Shown here: positions 1 through 12,369 of the stretch, one piece after another | Numbering within the stretch: position 1 is the first letter of the stretch | How the letters are laid out: every line of letters starts with the position of its first letter | DNA from: Datura wrightii | Lineage: Eukaryota; Streptophyta; Magnoliopsida; Solanales; Solanaceae | Assembly: GCA_035772735.1 (NCBI GenBank) | Contig: JASDFA010000016.1 | Span: 168,583,001 to 168,647,000, forward strand | Length of the DNA stretch: 64,000 nt | Reading direction: 5' to 3' | Translations under genes and position numbers: made by a program | Notes under the pieces: model-generated | What the model was told of the DNA's origin: nothing | What the model saw: only the letters and a program-made list of their open reading frames with translations | Database searches by the model: none

Positions 1-2197
1 AGGTACCGAGGTATTTAGCAGCAGGGAGCATTCCTACGGATTTTGTTTTGCGAAATACGGCCGACGAATCATCGTGCTACCGGGCTAAGATAAGTGGAAT
101 TGCTCCAAACTAGTGTCTATGTGCTCCTAACTGTGAAGTGAATACTTCTCCCTTCTGGACTTCTAAAAAATAGCAAGTTTTCGACCGTCTTTCGATAAGC
201 CTAAGTTTAGGCTATAATTTTATCGAAAGTGATGTTGTTCTTCAGAATAAGGTTATATTTAGTACTAATTGACGTATATATGAATGCAGTTGGGAGAAAT
301 AGCTGGAGTACTGACTGAGCCTCGTCCGACAGTCGATTAACTCAAGGTTAAGTATTGTGCAATAAACTCCGTAGTAGAATTCCCGGAGTTGAATGTTAAG
401 TATTGTGCAAAGTTCAGTAAACCTAGTTTGCGTTGTTATATCGTATTCAGTCTGAAAGTTAGAAAAGTATGCGCCCGAGGGCAAGTTAGTATTTCAGATT
501 CAGTATAGCCTATTACGTGATTTGCAAGCATGTAGTAGAATAAAAGAAACAGATTTTCATAATAAAAGTCAATAAAGAAAGATTAGATAGACAGACAGTT
601 ATGGCTACAGATTAGCCATTCAGACAGAGAGTATCTTGGCTACAAATTAGCCGTACAATTAAACAGAGGTTACAGAATCAGTATAATTAGTAAGAATTAG
701 CTCAGTGTAGAAACAGATCAGAATAAGAAGTTAGATTCCAGATAGTCTTTTTAGTTATACATGCTTGCTATTTTTATGTGCTATTTGGTTGTTGAGACTT
801 GTTGTGGCATGTGGGTGTCCCTTTTAGCATCCCCACCGCCCCTGGGTTATAGCTGTGTCGATACCAGATTTAGATACCGCCACCAGCTGGGCAATGCCGT
901 CCGCTTAGAGGATGATGATGGCCGACCACCATGATAATACGGTTCAGACCACCCTGCTTGCAGGGGTAGTTCAGTTTACTCTGCGCAGAGCCAGTCCACC
1001 CTGTTTACAGGGGCAGAACACTCTGTGTGCGCTTGTGGCCGGGGGCAGTTTCAGATACAGATTTTATAAAATCACCCTGTTGCGTGCTTGCACCCAGGGG
1101 CAATTTTTATTACACACCAAGCGTGCACCTGCGCCTAGAGGTAGGAGTCTTCGGACTCAGACACAGTTTATTGTCAGAGGCCAACGCCTGAGCTACGTAC
1201 TCAAGGGGACCGGTAGGAGGAGCTCACCGTTATCAGATGAGTGGAGTGACTTATTTTTGGTTGGTTTAGACCCGGGTAGGGGTAAATAGATTGTGTGTTA
1301 GTTGGCACCTTCCGGCTTATGGGGGTCGGTCAGGTATTGTGTGTATTATTATGTATACCTCTATATGCTATTAGATACTGATAGACAGTGGGACGACACG
1401 ACATCAGGTACGCTCAGTTTAGTTATGGAATAAATAAACTCTCCCCAGTTATTCTCAGCTAGATAGACTCAGCTACTTTCTGCTTATATGTCATGTTACT
1501 ATTGTTATCCATTTCAATTGTGTATTTTAGTTGCTTTACATGCTCAGTACCTGCGATACTGACGCCCAGTGGGGCGCTGCATTACTTGCCTGTAGGTAAT
1601 CATAGACGAGGAGGCGATCCCTCGTGATTCCAGTCAGCTATTGAGTATTCAGCTCCTGTCATCCGGAGCCTGAATTCCAGAGGAGTATTTCATTTTCTTT
1701 TGTTGTACAGTACGGGTAGATCGGGGACCTATCCCGATCATTTCTATTGTTATTCCTAGAGGCTTGCAGTCTGTATATATTTCCCTGTGGTCAGTCGAGC
1801 CGGTCGTGTGAGGCCGTGCAGCTTGTTATAGTTATTTATTATTTCTGTTCCTGTTGGCCGTGTGTGGCCATAACCAGTCAGTAGTGTTGACCTTGCTGGT
1901 CACGTAATTATTTAGCGTGCCATTGTTAAGTTACAGAGAACTGGACAGCATGGTGGCCTTGCCGGCCCGCATAGGTTCCCTTGACAGTAGTATATTTCTG
2001 GTTAGCTATTTTTCAGGTACAGGTGGCTATAGGCCTGTTGGCCGGAGGCTGTGTTTACAGCCGTTATATAGCCCTTTGTTTCCAGGAATTTGAGTTAGAG
2101 CCAGCCAGGCACCAGATGTGCTTTGGCTCACCAGATAGCAGTCTAGGTCCTACTAGGGCACCAGGTGCCAGTCATACCCCCAAGGCTGGGCGTGACA
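1..2197 (+). repeat. 5' LTR (left end outside window) of chromovirus-like element E1
   Basis: This stretch is repeated almost base for base at 7239-9480, so it is the 5' long terminal repeat of an LTR retrotransposon whose first ~415 bases lie left of the window. It ends with the terminal ...GCGTGACA at 2191-2197 and is followed at once by a primer binding site. Sampled stretches differ from the 3' copy by roughly 1-3% by eye, plus one ~45 bp length difference near 340-400. The short open frames inside it (for example 912-1289 and 1981-2352) are GC-rich LTR sequence and have no protein family that I recognise. Confidence 0.93.
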
Positions 2198-2201
2198 AAC
2201 T

Positions 2202-2213
2202 TGGTATCAGAGC
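2202..2213 (+). other. Primer binding site (initiator Met-tRNA type) of E1
   Basis: TGGTATCAGAGC lies four bases after the LTR end. It is the standard plant Ty3/gypsy and copia primer site complementary to the 3' end of initiator methionine tRNA, and marks where minus-strand DNA synthesis starts. It fixes the right end of the 5' LTR at 2197. Confidence 0.92.
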
Positions 2214-4860
2214 AGGTCGTGTCCCAGGGAGTTTGCAAGCCGTGCTAAGTAGAGTCTTGTCTATGGATGTGTTGTGCACCACATACTATAGACAGGAGGC
2301 TGCGAGGCATGATAGGATGGTTACTCTTCCTTCTCAGCTAGTCGTGCTTTAGAGCGGTACAGTATAGGGTTGAGTCCCTAAAAACTTACTGTATTCTTTG
2401 ATTACAGAAACAGAGGCAGATCAGCATTACCCTATCACAGGCAGAAGATCAGATATAGCAACAGAAGAGGGCATCAGCCAGTTACAAGATACTTACAGTA
2501 GCAGGAAGAGGTACCAGAGACCTCCCAGCGTGATACCTTTATCTGTACTATTCCCAGTATATGTTGATAACGTTAGAATAGGAAGTCAGAAGTATAATGT
2601 ACATACGAGTTGATTTATTTATTAGCTATATAAGATCTGATTAAGATTACGGACAAGGTCAGACTATCAGATAAGTATGAGAAAGAAAGGGAAATGCAGG
2701 AATCCCAAACACATCTTTTTAGATGTGGTACAGTTATATGTTTCTATCTGTTGCAACAAGAAAAGGGCTATTCCTACCTCTTGACCTTGATTCCAGTACA
2801 GTAAAGGGGCATAAGAATTGAGGTGAGGCTGCCCAAAACAAGCAGTAAGTGAAGATAGATTAATTAATTACAGTAAGTGTTAATGAGCGTAAAGAGAAAG
2901 TAAGACTGTTAGCTTACCCGAAGTAGGGGTAAAAGACTTGCTAGTGATGAATGCCTAGTAATAGTCAAGTTCAAGTCAGAAAAAGGCCAAGTCCGCCATA
3001 TATGCTAACAGATAGCAAGACATACCTGTAAGATTATAGTTATGATCCAGTTGTGACATCGAAAGATAGAGAGGTCATGTGAATCAGATGGGCCTGACTA
3101 TAAGCCAGAAGAAGTATAGTCCGAGGCTTGATCAGTAATCTCATTAACAACAAAAGGCAGGCACCTTGAACCCCAGAGCTTAGCTCAAGTGAGATGAGGG
3201 GAGAAAGCAGGAATACTAAATTTTGTGGGGAAAATAGAATCACCCCCAAATTGACAGAATATTGTATTATGGACTAAGCCTCGGATTCACAGTTAGAAGA
3301 CATTAAGATTGTGGTCCAGAATGCTGCAGTATGTTCGCTTATGGGAAAGTTAAGAAATTACTGATACAGTGAATTTAATCTAGTGTGGCCTAGAAATAAG
3401 GCCCATCAGACAGTCATGGGCTCTCAATATATGCCAAGTAAGGCCACAAGATTCGAACGTTGACCCCACATTGCAAGAGTGGCGGAATTTCAAACAGCAA
3501 ACAATAACTAAAGTGTTTATGTTTGTTACTTTCAGAATGGGGAGACAATACAATGAAATGTTAAGAGAAGGCAGGAGGTATTATTAGACCATAGAAGCAG
3601 TATATCATGTACAATATGAAATTTAGCAAAGTGTGTCAGAGATTACGTATCACTACAGAATTCAGTATGTATTGTACGTATTTGTTAATATATATCTGTG
3701 CAGATAATAAATATGCTGTGAGCAGCTGCTAATAGGGGTTACAATCACACAGATGCATATTAGTGATGGGAAGTATATACAAATTGCATTGCAGGACCCC
3801 TTGCCAAAATAAAAAGAGAAAAGAGAGAGAAGAAAAAGAGAAAAGAGAAAAGAAGGGGCAAGTTAAGTGTGATTTACGTATGAATCCATAGAAACTGTCT
3901 CAGCTCTTAGTTATTAAGTTAATAGACTTATACGTTGTTTCCAGATCTAGGTTTTAGAAGCTTATAAGAGTTAGTAACCTGAATCAGGTAATTAGATGAT
4001 AAGGGCGCAGTTAGGCGGTCTACCGACCAGCTGGCGCCTGTATTAGCAGGGAAGCATCTCTAAAGATCGATAACACTAGCACATGTGCCAGAATCAAAAT
4101 TAGAGGCTGAATAGGTATACTTCTGAGATTAGCAATACTAGAATTGTTCCAGTATGTTAAGTGGCCATACATCGTTTTCCCAGCCTTGTAGGTGAGAGTC
4201 GACCTTAGTCAACCTAGCAGTTATTACAAGGAATACCCTGCAAGTCAGACAAGCCCGTGGGCAACCCAAGAAAGGGGTCCACATCAGTAGTCAGTGACAG
4301 ACTAGTACTTCAGCTGGTTCTCATAAGATATTCAGATACAGAGCCCTAGCAGAAGGCTAGTATTTACAGAATAGCTCATAAGACCGGGAATTCCCCAGAA
4401 TAGCAGTATAAATCCAAGTGGATACACACAAGGCGTAATAAATTGATAGTACCCTGCTAGCACAGTGTTTATTAAGACCAGAAGATCAGTAGACTCCCCG
4501 TGAAGATCCAGAGATTGATCGCCTGGGAGTAAGTTTGATTAAGCCCATCCTTACAGTGGTTCAAGCAAAATAACAAAGCAATTAGATGCCCACAAGTCTG
4601 CAGTTATGCATGAACTATAAGTACTCAAGTAGAACAGTTAGAGCATTGTTAGACTACTGCCACATTTGGGTCATTCAACCCGACTATTCAGTTATTTAAG
4701 GTTATGCAGCCAGATCATTAGAGGTCATGATCAATATCAGGATCCTCTGATCAGATAAAGGCACAAGGTGCGCAGACAGTCGTTCAGGTTATCCCAGCAA
4801 CAAGTAGCCTTAGCATGTGGGCGGAAGGCCAGATAAGCTCTAGCTACGCCTGTAAACTAC
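2214..4860 (+). other. E1 internal leader and non-coding body, no recognisable gag, protease or RT
   Basis: About the first 190 bases (to ~2395) match the post-PBS leader of the related complete element at 28035 and below, including the stretch around GTTGAGTCCCTAA and a TTACAG just before the point where that element starts gag. After ~2400 the similarity ends. The rest is a purine-rich, stop-filled sequence in which I recognise no gag, zinc knuckle, aspartic protease or reverse transcriptase motif on either strand. Open frames here (2398-2613; 3040-3249 on minus) are short and unremarkable. A weak gag-like, Pro/Gly/Ser-rich run may exist near 4240-4330, but I cannot support it. The stretch looks like replaced or heavily decayed cargo in a non-autonomous copy. 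Confidence 0.6.
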
Positions 4861-6548
4861 ATGTCGATCTCTTCGGCAAGACAAGCCAGTATGACCGTCA
4901 ATTATATGCCGAGCTCTCTAAGTATGAAAATGTTATATCAATCAAGAAGAGGTAATAGAGCAGCAAACGCTCTTAGCTATAGATCTATTAGGAGTGTGGC
5001 GTATGTGCAACCCGAGCAATGGGAGTTGGTCAGGGAGATACATCAATTGGTCAATTTAGCCGTTCGTGTAATAGAAATGAAGGACAACAGAGCGGTAATC
5101 CAGAACACCGACGTGTCGTCCTTAGTTGTAGAGGTAAGAGAACGGCAATATGCAAATCCTGACCTGGTCTAGCTTAAGGATAGAATCCTGCAAGGGAAGC
5201 GCTAGATTCACAAATAACAGAGGATGGACTGCTGCATTGTAAAAACCGTCTATGTGTTCCAGATGTTTCAGGCCTCCGCCATCAGATCATGAACAAGGTG
5301 CACTGCACCAGCAACTATTTTCTCCACCCTGGCGCGACAAAAAATTTACCATGATATCAAAGAAAACTACTACTTGCTAGATAAAAAAAAAGAAATTGCT
5401 GAATTTGTAGCCCGGTGTGCTAACTGCCAGCAGGTGAAAGCAGAACATAAGAAACCAGGTGGTTTGACTCAGGCTATAGTTGTGCCTCTCTGGAAGTGAG
5501 AAGCAGTAAATATGGATTTTGTGGCAGGATTACCCCGTACTAAACATGGATATGACTCTATATGGGTGATAGTTGACAGATTGACCGAATCAGCTCATTT
5601 CCTGCCAGTGGAAACTACTTTCTCGGCCATATTATGCGGAGTTGTATATCCGAGAAATAGTCAGGTTGCACGGAGTACCAGTATCCATTATTTCAGACAG
5701 AGGAGCACAGTTTACGGCTAGATTCTGGCAGTCGTTTTAGAAAGGTTTGGGAACGCAGATTAATTTGGCCACAGCATTCCACCCTCAGACAGATGGACAG
5801 GCGGAACGCACAATTCAGACGCTCGAAGATATGTTGCGAGCGTGTGTGTTAGATTTCGGTGGTAGTTGGGTTGAGCATTTGCCCCTAATTGAGTTTGCTT
5901 ATAATAATAGCTATCACTTAGCTATCCAGATGGCGCCTTTCGAGGATTTATACGGGCGAAAATGCAGATCGCCGATTGGCTGGTTTGAAATAGGAAAATC
6001 AGCGTTGATTGGGCCAGACATTGTTCAGCAGTCAGAGGAGAAGGTAAAACTTATCAGAGAACGCCTACTGACTACACAGAGCCGCCAGAAGTCATATGCA
6101 GACGTGCGGCGCAGAAACCTGGAATTCGATGTGAATGACTGGGTATTTTTGAAAGTATCCCCAATGAAAGGGGTGATGAGATTCGGCAAGAAAGGTAAGC
6201 TCAGTCCAAATTTTGTTGGGCCTTATTAGATTCGTCGAAGAATAGACCAAGTGGCAGATGAGTTGAACTTGCCTCCAGAGTTAGAATCCGTTCATCCGGT
6301 CATGTATCCATATTGAGGTAATGCATAGGAGACTCGTCCAGAGCAGTCCCAGTCCAGGATATCCGGGTTACAGAAGAGCTGGCCTACGAAGTGGTTCCAA
6401 TAGCTATCCTAGACAGACAAATTTGCAGATTAGAACTAAAGATATTGCGTCTGTCAAAGTATTGTGGAGTAACAGGAACCAAGAAGAGATGACGTGGGAA
6501 GCGGAGGAAGATATGAAAGCTAGATATCCTCACTTATTCCAGGCCTAG
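4861..6548 (+). pseudogene. E1 pol remnant: RNase H tail, integrase and chromodomain-like end
   Basis: This is the 3' end of a Ty3/gypsy polyprotein, which would cut and join element DNA into the genome. At 4861-5172 the frame reads like the tail of RNase H and the linker to integrase (ANALSYRS near residues 35-42, usual form ADALSR). The H2C2 zinc finger follows at ~5230-5450 but is broken by stops. The integrase core starts at 5512 (MDFVAGLPR, then DSIWVIVDRLT), shifts frame near 5640, and resumes at 5747 with HPQTDGQAERTIQ and LIEFAYNNSYH. The C-terminal domain (FGKKGKLSPNFVGPY) ends at 6229 with a stop. The terminal chromodomain-like segment is 6321-6548 (WEAEEDMKARYPHLF). At least two frameshifts and several stops make it non-functional. 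RT is absent upstream. Confidence 0.88.
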
Positions 6549-6808
6549 CTAGGCGATAGGTATGTCAGTATCGTTACCTATGCAGTACCTTACAGTTGTT
6601 TATATATAAGTGAGAGAAATTGATGTTTAGCTATCAAATGAATCTTGTAGTATCGTGTGGAGTACCTGTATTGGACTTTTTTGTATTTCAGTTTTTTTGG
6701 GATAGTCCAGATTATAGGGGAAACTCTGCCGAAATTTTCCTAAGAACAAGTTTAGCTAATTGAGTAGTCCTCTATATAGCCGTTTACATTCGAGGGCGAA
6801 TGTTCTTA

Positions 6809-6823
6809 AGGGGGGGGGGAGAA
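6809..6823 (+). other. Polypurine tract of E1
   Basis: An A/G-only run with ten consecutive guanines directly precedes the 3' LTR start (TGTTACACCCCG at 6824). This is the plus-strand primer position in LTR retrotransposons. The region before it carries the 'cattcgagggcgaatgtt' type sequence also seen before the other chromovirus LTRs here. Confidence 0.88.
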
Positions 6824-6956
6824 TGTTACACCCCGTAAATTCCCGGCATATAGATGGCCTAATTGCGTGTTGGTTAAAAGTATTTGAAAATCATACATGC
6901 TAGAAAAAGGCCCGGGGAAAGATCGGACCAGCGCCAAGTCGGCGCGTCGCAAGGCA

Positions 6957-7078
6957 AAATGCGACTTATAAATTGCATTCCAGGAATGCAACTTATAAAT
7001 CGCATTCCAAGAATGCGACTTATAAATCACATTCCATAAATGCGAATTATAAATCGCATTCTCTAATGCGATTTACAG
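6957..7078 (+). repeat. Tandem array of ~26 bp near-palindromic units in the E1 U3
   Basis: Four full units and one partial unit, each built as (G)AATGCGACTTATAAATCGCATT(C), run head to tail at about 6957-6981, 6982-7008, 7009-7035, 7036-7061 and 7062-7078. Each unit is itself an inverted repeat (GAATGC...GCATTC arms around a TTATAA-like centre). The array ends a few bases before the TATA box, the usual place for an LTR enhancer. Confidence 0.85.
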
Positions 7079-7083
7079 TGTCT

Positions 7084-7094
7084 ATTATATAAGC
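7084..7094 (+). promoter_or_regulatory. Probable TATA box of the E1 LTR promoter
   Basis: ATTATATAAGC is a good plant TATA box in the expected place within the LTR, about 260 bases after its start and directly after the palindromic array. By analogy transcription would start about 30 bases downstream, near 7115-7125, defining the U3/R border. Confidence 0.6.
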
Positions 7095-9480
7095 CCCTCC
7101 ACTTCAGTTTTTAAAGTTGCAATTCTTATAATTTCCAGCTAAAACAGAGAGAAAATCAGAGAGGAAGAGGAATGAAGGTTTTTTGATAATTTCCGTCTGA
7201 TTACGCCGTCAAACGCGGTCTAAACTCAAATTAACCTCAGGTACCGAGGTATTTAGCAGCAGGGAGCATTCCTACGGATTTTGTTTTGCGAAATACGGCC
7301 GACGAATCATCGTGCTACCGGGCTAAGATAAGTGGAATTGCTCCAAACTAGTGTCTATGTGCTCCTAACTGTGAAGTGAATACTTCTCCCTTTTGGACTT
7401 CTGAAAAATAGCAAGTTTTCGACCGTCTTTCGATAAGCCTAAGTTTAGGCTATAATTTTATCGAAAGTGATGTTGTTCTTCAGAATAAGGATATATTTAG
7501 TACTAATTGACGTATATATGAATGCAGTTGGGAGAAATAGCTGGAGTACTGACTAAGCCTCGTCCGACAGTCGAGTAACTCGAGGTTAAGGTATGTAAAG
7601 CTAGTTCCTTCGGCAAGTTAGTAGCTTTAGCCTTGTATAGTACAATAAACTCCGTAGTAGAATTCCCGGAGTTGAATGTTAAGTATTGTGCAAAGTTCAG
7701 TAAACCTAGTTTGCGTTGTTATATCGTATTCAGTCTGAAAGTTAGAAAAGTATGCGCCCGAGGGCAAGTTAGTATTTCAGATTCAGTATAGCCTATTACG
7801 TGATTAGCAAGCATGTAGTAGAATAAAAGAAACATATTTTCATAATAAAAGTCAATAAAGAAAGATCAGATAGACAGACAGTTATGGCTAAAGATTAGCC
7901 ATTCAGACAGAGAGTATCTTGGCTACAAATTAGCCGTACAATTAAACAGAGGTTACAGAATCAGTATAATTAGTAAGAATTAGCTCAGTGTAGAAACAGA
8001 TCAGAATAAGAAGTTAGATTCCAGATAGTCTTTTTAGTTATACATGCTTGCTATTTTTATGTGCTATTTGGTTGTTGAGACTTGTTGTGGCATGTGGGTG
8101 TCCCTTTTAGCATCCCCACCGCCCCTGGGTTATAGCTGTGTCGATACCAGATTTAGATACCGCCACCAGCTGGGCGATGCCGTCCGCTTAGAGGACGATG
8201 ATGGCCGACCACCATGATAATACGGTCCAGACCACCCTGCTTGCAGGGGTAGTTTAGTTTACTCTGCGCAGAGCCAGTCCACCCTGTTTACAGGGGCAGA
8301 ACACTCTGTGTGCGCTTGTGGCCGGGGGCAGTTTCAGATACAGATTTTTATAAAATCATCCTGTTGCGTGCTTGCACCCAGATGCAATTTTTATTACACA
8401 CCCCGCGTGCACCTGCGCCCAGAGGTAGGAGTCTTCGGACTCAGACACAGTTTATTGTCAGAGGCCAACGCCTGAGCTACGTACCCAAGGGGACCGGTAG
8501 GAGGAGCTCACCGTTATCAGATGAGTGGAGTGACTTATTTTTGGTTGGTTTAGACCCGGGTAGGGGTAAATAGATTGTGTGTTAGTTGGCACCTTCCGGC
8601 TTATGGGGGTCGGTCAGGTATTGTGTGTATTATTATGTATACCTCTATATGATATTAGATACTGATAGACAGTGGGACGACACGGCATCAGGTACGCTCA
8701 ATTTAGTTATGGAATAAATAAACTCTCCCCAGTTATTCTCAGCTAGATAGACTCAGCTACTTTCTGCTTATATGTCATGTTACTATTGTTATCCATTTCA
8801 TTTGTGTATTTCAGTTGCTTTACATGCTCTGTACCTGCGATACTGATGCCCAGTGGGGCGCTGCATTACTTGCCTGCAGGTACTCATAGACGAGGAGGCG
8901 ATCCCTCGTGATTCCAGTCAGCTATTGAGTATTCAGCTTCTGTCATCCGGAGCCTGAATTCCAGAGGTGTATTTCGTTTTCTTTTGTTGTACAGTATGGG
9001 TAGATCGGGGCCCTGTCCCGATAATTTTTATTGTTATTCCTAGAGCTTGCAGTCTGTATATATTTCCCTGTGGTCAGTCAAGCCGGTCGTGTGAGGCCGT
9101 GCAGCTTGTTATAGTTATTTGTTATTTCTGTTCCTGTTGGCCGTGTGTGGCCATAACCAGTCAGTAGTGGTGACCTTGCCGGTCACGTAATTATTTAGCG
9201 TGCCATTGTTAAGTTACAGAGAACTAGACAGCATGGTGGCCTTGTCGGCCCGCATAGGTTCCCTTGACAGTAGTATGTTTCTGGTTAGCTGTTTTTCAGG
9301 TAGAAGTGGCTATAGGCCTGTTGGCCGGAGGCTGTGTTTACAGCCGTTATATAGCCCTTTGTTTCCAGGAATTTGAGTTAGAGCCAGCCAGGCACCAGAT
9401 GTGCTTTGGCTCACCAGATAGCAGTCTAGGTCCTACTAGGGCACCAGGTGCCAGTCATACCCCCAGGGCGGGGCGTGACA

Positions 9481-10330
9481 TAAATATAACATCTAGGTCG
9501 TTTGTTAGAGGGGATACATCATTTTCTTAGATTGTAGTAAGGTTGTAACGTAGCTTTGGAGGATAGACAAGTTCATAACTTAAGTTTCTTCTTTTCTCTA
9601 TTGTTTTATGCTTCGAAGGATGATGTCTTTGTTTTTCCTCTTGAACATGAGTGGGTAAACTCCTATTCTAGGGCTTTGGCCATAACTATGGTTGAATTTT
9701 GAAAGATTGAGTATTTCTGGTTTTGATTCTTCATTAAAGTTATTTATATTTACTTATTTTAATTGCTTATTTGCTAGACTGATCACCTTGTGAATAAATC
9801 TGTTGGTGTTTGGTTGAAATGGGGAGAGGAAACTAAAAGGGTCAAAAGTAAATGTAAAACAAGAATTCAGAGATCCTTTGGCCTATGGGTTGAAGGTTAG
9901 AAGTTGTTGATGAGGATAGGGATATACCTTTCAACCTTGTTTAGTTGATATACAAGTAGCCATAACCGTCATTTCATGTTTCTCCTGCGACTATAGGGAT
10001 ATAGGTGTTAGGGTCCATGAGATAGTTCTTGGATGCTCGGGAGAATGTCAAGAGATGAGATAGTAACTTGCAACTAGTAACCTTAGGAAGAATTAATCTA
10101 GCGTAATCAAGTCTTGAAAACTCAACCTAAAGTGAAAGTGCTATTTTCCTAGATTTTCATCATCATTTGAAGTATAAACAAGATTGCAACAACTTTAGTT
10201 TATTAGTTTATTTTCATTTCAAGTTTAGTAGTTTAATTCTGCAAATCATTCCCCATTTATATCTATTTTTGTTAGAGTAGCGAAATAAAGAGTCAACCTT
10301 GAGTGATTAATCTGACAAGTCTCTGAGAGA
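9481..10330. other. AT-rich non-coding stretch, possibly the 3' end of a Tat-like LTR
   Basis: No coding region is visible. The last ~100 bases (GATTAATCTGACAAGTCTCT, then a GATCGATAATCGGG-like run and TTACTTGATGACC) resemble the tail of Tat/Athila-type plant LTRs, which typically carry a '...gggatcgata...' segment close to their end. I cannot find its partner or a primer site, so this is a weak assignment. Confidence 0.35.
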
Positions 10331-12369
10331 TCGATAATCGGGATTTTACTGTCCTATATTACTTGATGACCAGTATGCTTGGATGCACTTGGGAGACATC
10401 CCATATTCCTTAGGCTAAGGGAAACCTTCTCTACTTTTGAGAATCCTTATCCTACGGTGCTACGTAGTTCTGAGACCTGGGTACGCTGGAACCCTGTCCT
10501 ACTCAGTGCTAAGTACTACTCCCAACTGAAAATAAAGATACATGTAATTGAAAGTATATAGCTAATGTTATAATACTAGTCGAAACCACTTTATCTAACA
10601 AGGATTCCGGGAGCTTAGAGGACCATGAACATACTAATATGGAGGGCTCAAAACTGATATTCTACGACTAGTCAAGGCTACTTTCTAATTGTAAGAGACC
10701 TGAGAGCTTAAATAACCATAAACATACTGATCATACTGAATTCATGAAAATCATAGACTCAAATCATAGGGTAAATCATATGCACAAAAATCATGGAAAA
10801 ATCATATATTTCAAAAAAGCCATATTTTATGAAAATAGTGCCAAATCATAGTTGAGTCTTAGAAATCATGATATTATCATATCATGGACATAAATCATGA
10901 ATTTGACAGGGAAATCATGGACATACATAGTTATTGATCATAAGAACTTGAAATACATGGCTGATCATAGGAGATTTCATACGTAGAATCAAAATCCTAA
11001 GACATGCTTTACTATAAAATTGAAGATTCTAGAGTTTATGAAATTAGTTGGGACACAAGGATGAAAGGAGATTCTTGTTGAAGTCTCACATACCTTGTTG
11101 AAGATTCCCCCTAAAGATCTTGATGTTTTCCGCACGTTGGAGAGGAAACCCTAGGTCTTGAGCCTTGAGAGAAGAAGGGAGAAGATGACTTACGTATGGT
11201 GTTGATTAGATGACATATTGGGCTAGGAAAATCCCTTTAGTTTGTCCCATACAAAGCCTAAAGTTGAATATACCTTTAATTCATCCCATAGAAAGACTAA
11301 AATGACCTATTTTAGGAGTTAAAGCATAGGGAATTACAAAAATACCTCTGGGAAAATGTTCTTAAAAATCTATCCATCTAATGCTATGAGTAGTACCATG
11401 ACTGATGGTGACATACCATGGGTTTTGGTATGCTATTCGTGTCTTCTGGGAGGCTTAAAATATTTCTCAAACTCTTGATATGGGTGCTTAGTATGAGTCG
11501 TACCTACATACCATGAGTCATACCATGACTCGTGGTGACAGGGCTGGTCCTGTTCGTCAAACCTGACAGTACTTCACTAAATTGGCTATAACTATTTACA
11601 CTAAACTCCAATTGATACAAGGTCAGATGCGTTGGAAAGAAGACTCAATGGGATTCAATTTGATATTTTGAATCACCAAAAATGATTTGTAAAATGGGTG
11701 TTACGATCATCTAAAGTGCATCCTTGTAAGAACTTTTGTGGAAAACTCAATCGGTTGGAAAGCTCTCAACTCAACTTTATGCTAGAGGTTCCTTATGACC
11801 TTAAGCTGCATACAATACTCTTCTTACACCTAATAATTCGTATTAACACCTTGTTTCCACATAATTCATCGGTTCGACCCTATCCATATATCTAGAACAG
11901 TTCCAAACATAGCCCGAAAGTCCGAGGCATAGAATATCTCATCTTACGGACAGATGGTATGAACCATACCATGATCCTACGATCCGTTACCTTCTTTTCA
12001 TACCTCCCAAGACATATAGGTCATTCTAGGGAACTCTTACCATGAATTCCAACAACGTCTTGTACCACTTTACCACGGGTCGTACCATGGCTTGTGGTTA
12101 CCTAAGATTTTCTGAGCATTTCTCTGATTTTCCCTTCTATAGATCATCACTACAACTCATACAATCTAGGTAAGAATCATTGGATCCACTCGTGGTTCTT
12201 TCCAAACTTCTGTTGAACCCTCAAGTCATCACATTACGGGTCCTTGTTATGACATGTACAATCCTCCTATGAGTCATACTAAGACTACTTCCGAGGGCAT
12301 TTTCCAATTTTCTCAGCATGGTAAAACTTAAAATCTAGGGTCAGTATTAGGGACTTTTGGGGTGTTACA
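10331..12369 (-). repeat. Truncated chromovirus-like LTR, minus strand
   Basis: It ends at 12369 with ...GGACTTTTGGGGTGTTACA, the reverse complement of an LTR start TGTAACACCCCAAAAGTCC. The interior has landmarks of the other chromovirus LTRs in this window: 'cctactcagtgctaagtactactccca' near 10497-10526, and repeated contrasts of the ACGACTCGT/ACGAGTCGT type at 11380-11560 and 11940-12110. The opposite end (expected TGTCACGACCC...) is missing, so it is truncated at about 10330. There is no primer site or polypurine tract at its right edge, so it is a solo or truncated copy. Confidence 0.75.

Larger units (their letters stand above)
6824..9480 (+). repeat. 3' LTR of chromovirus-like element E1 (2657 bp, complete)
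   Basis: It begins TGTTACACCCCGTAAAT after the polypurine tract and ends GGGGCGTGACA at 9480, with TG...CA ends. From 7239 onward it matches 1-2197. It shares both ends with the LTRs of the minus-strand element at 20691-30083, so both belong to one family, but it carries its own tandem array just upstream of the TATA box. The 3' flank begins TAAAT; the target duplication cannot be checked because the 5' end is outside the window. Confidence 0.94.

Noticed and set aside
912..1289. 125-codon forward frame, repeated in part at 8310-8573
   Set aside because: It lies wholly inside the E1 LTRs. The two LTR copies differ by frame-breaking changes and no protein family is recognisable, so it is an open frame in GC-rich LTR sequence.
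2202..2213. Possible tRNA gene at the TGGTATCAGAGC sites
   Set aside because: Only the 12-base primer complement is present, with no tRNA body; it is a primer binding site.
1981..2352. 123-codon forward frame across the LTR end and primer site
   Set aside because: It begins with TTG, crosses the LTR/primer-site border and has no family; not a gene.
6811..6820. Run of guanines as a possible sequencing error or G-quadruplex
   Set aside because: Its position directly before a 3' LTR identifies it as a polypurine tract; the exact length of the run may still be uncertain.
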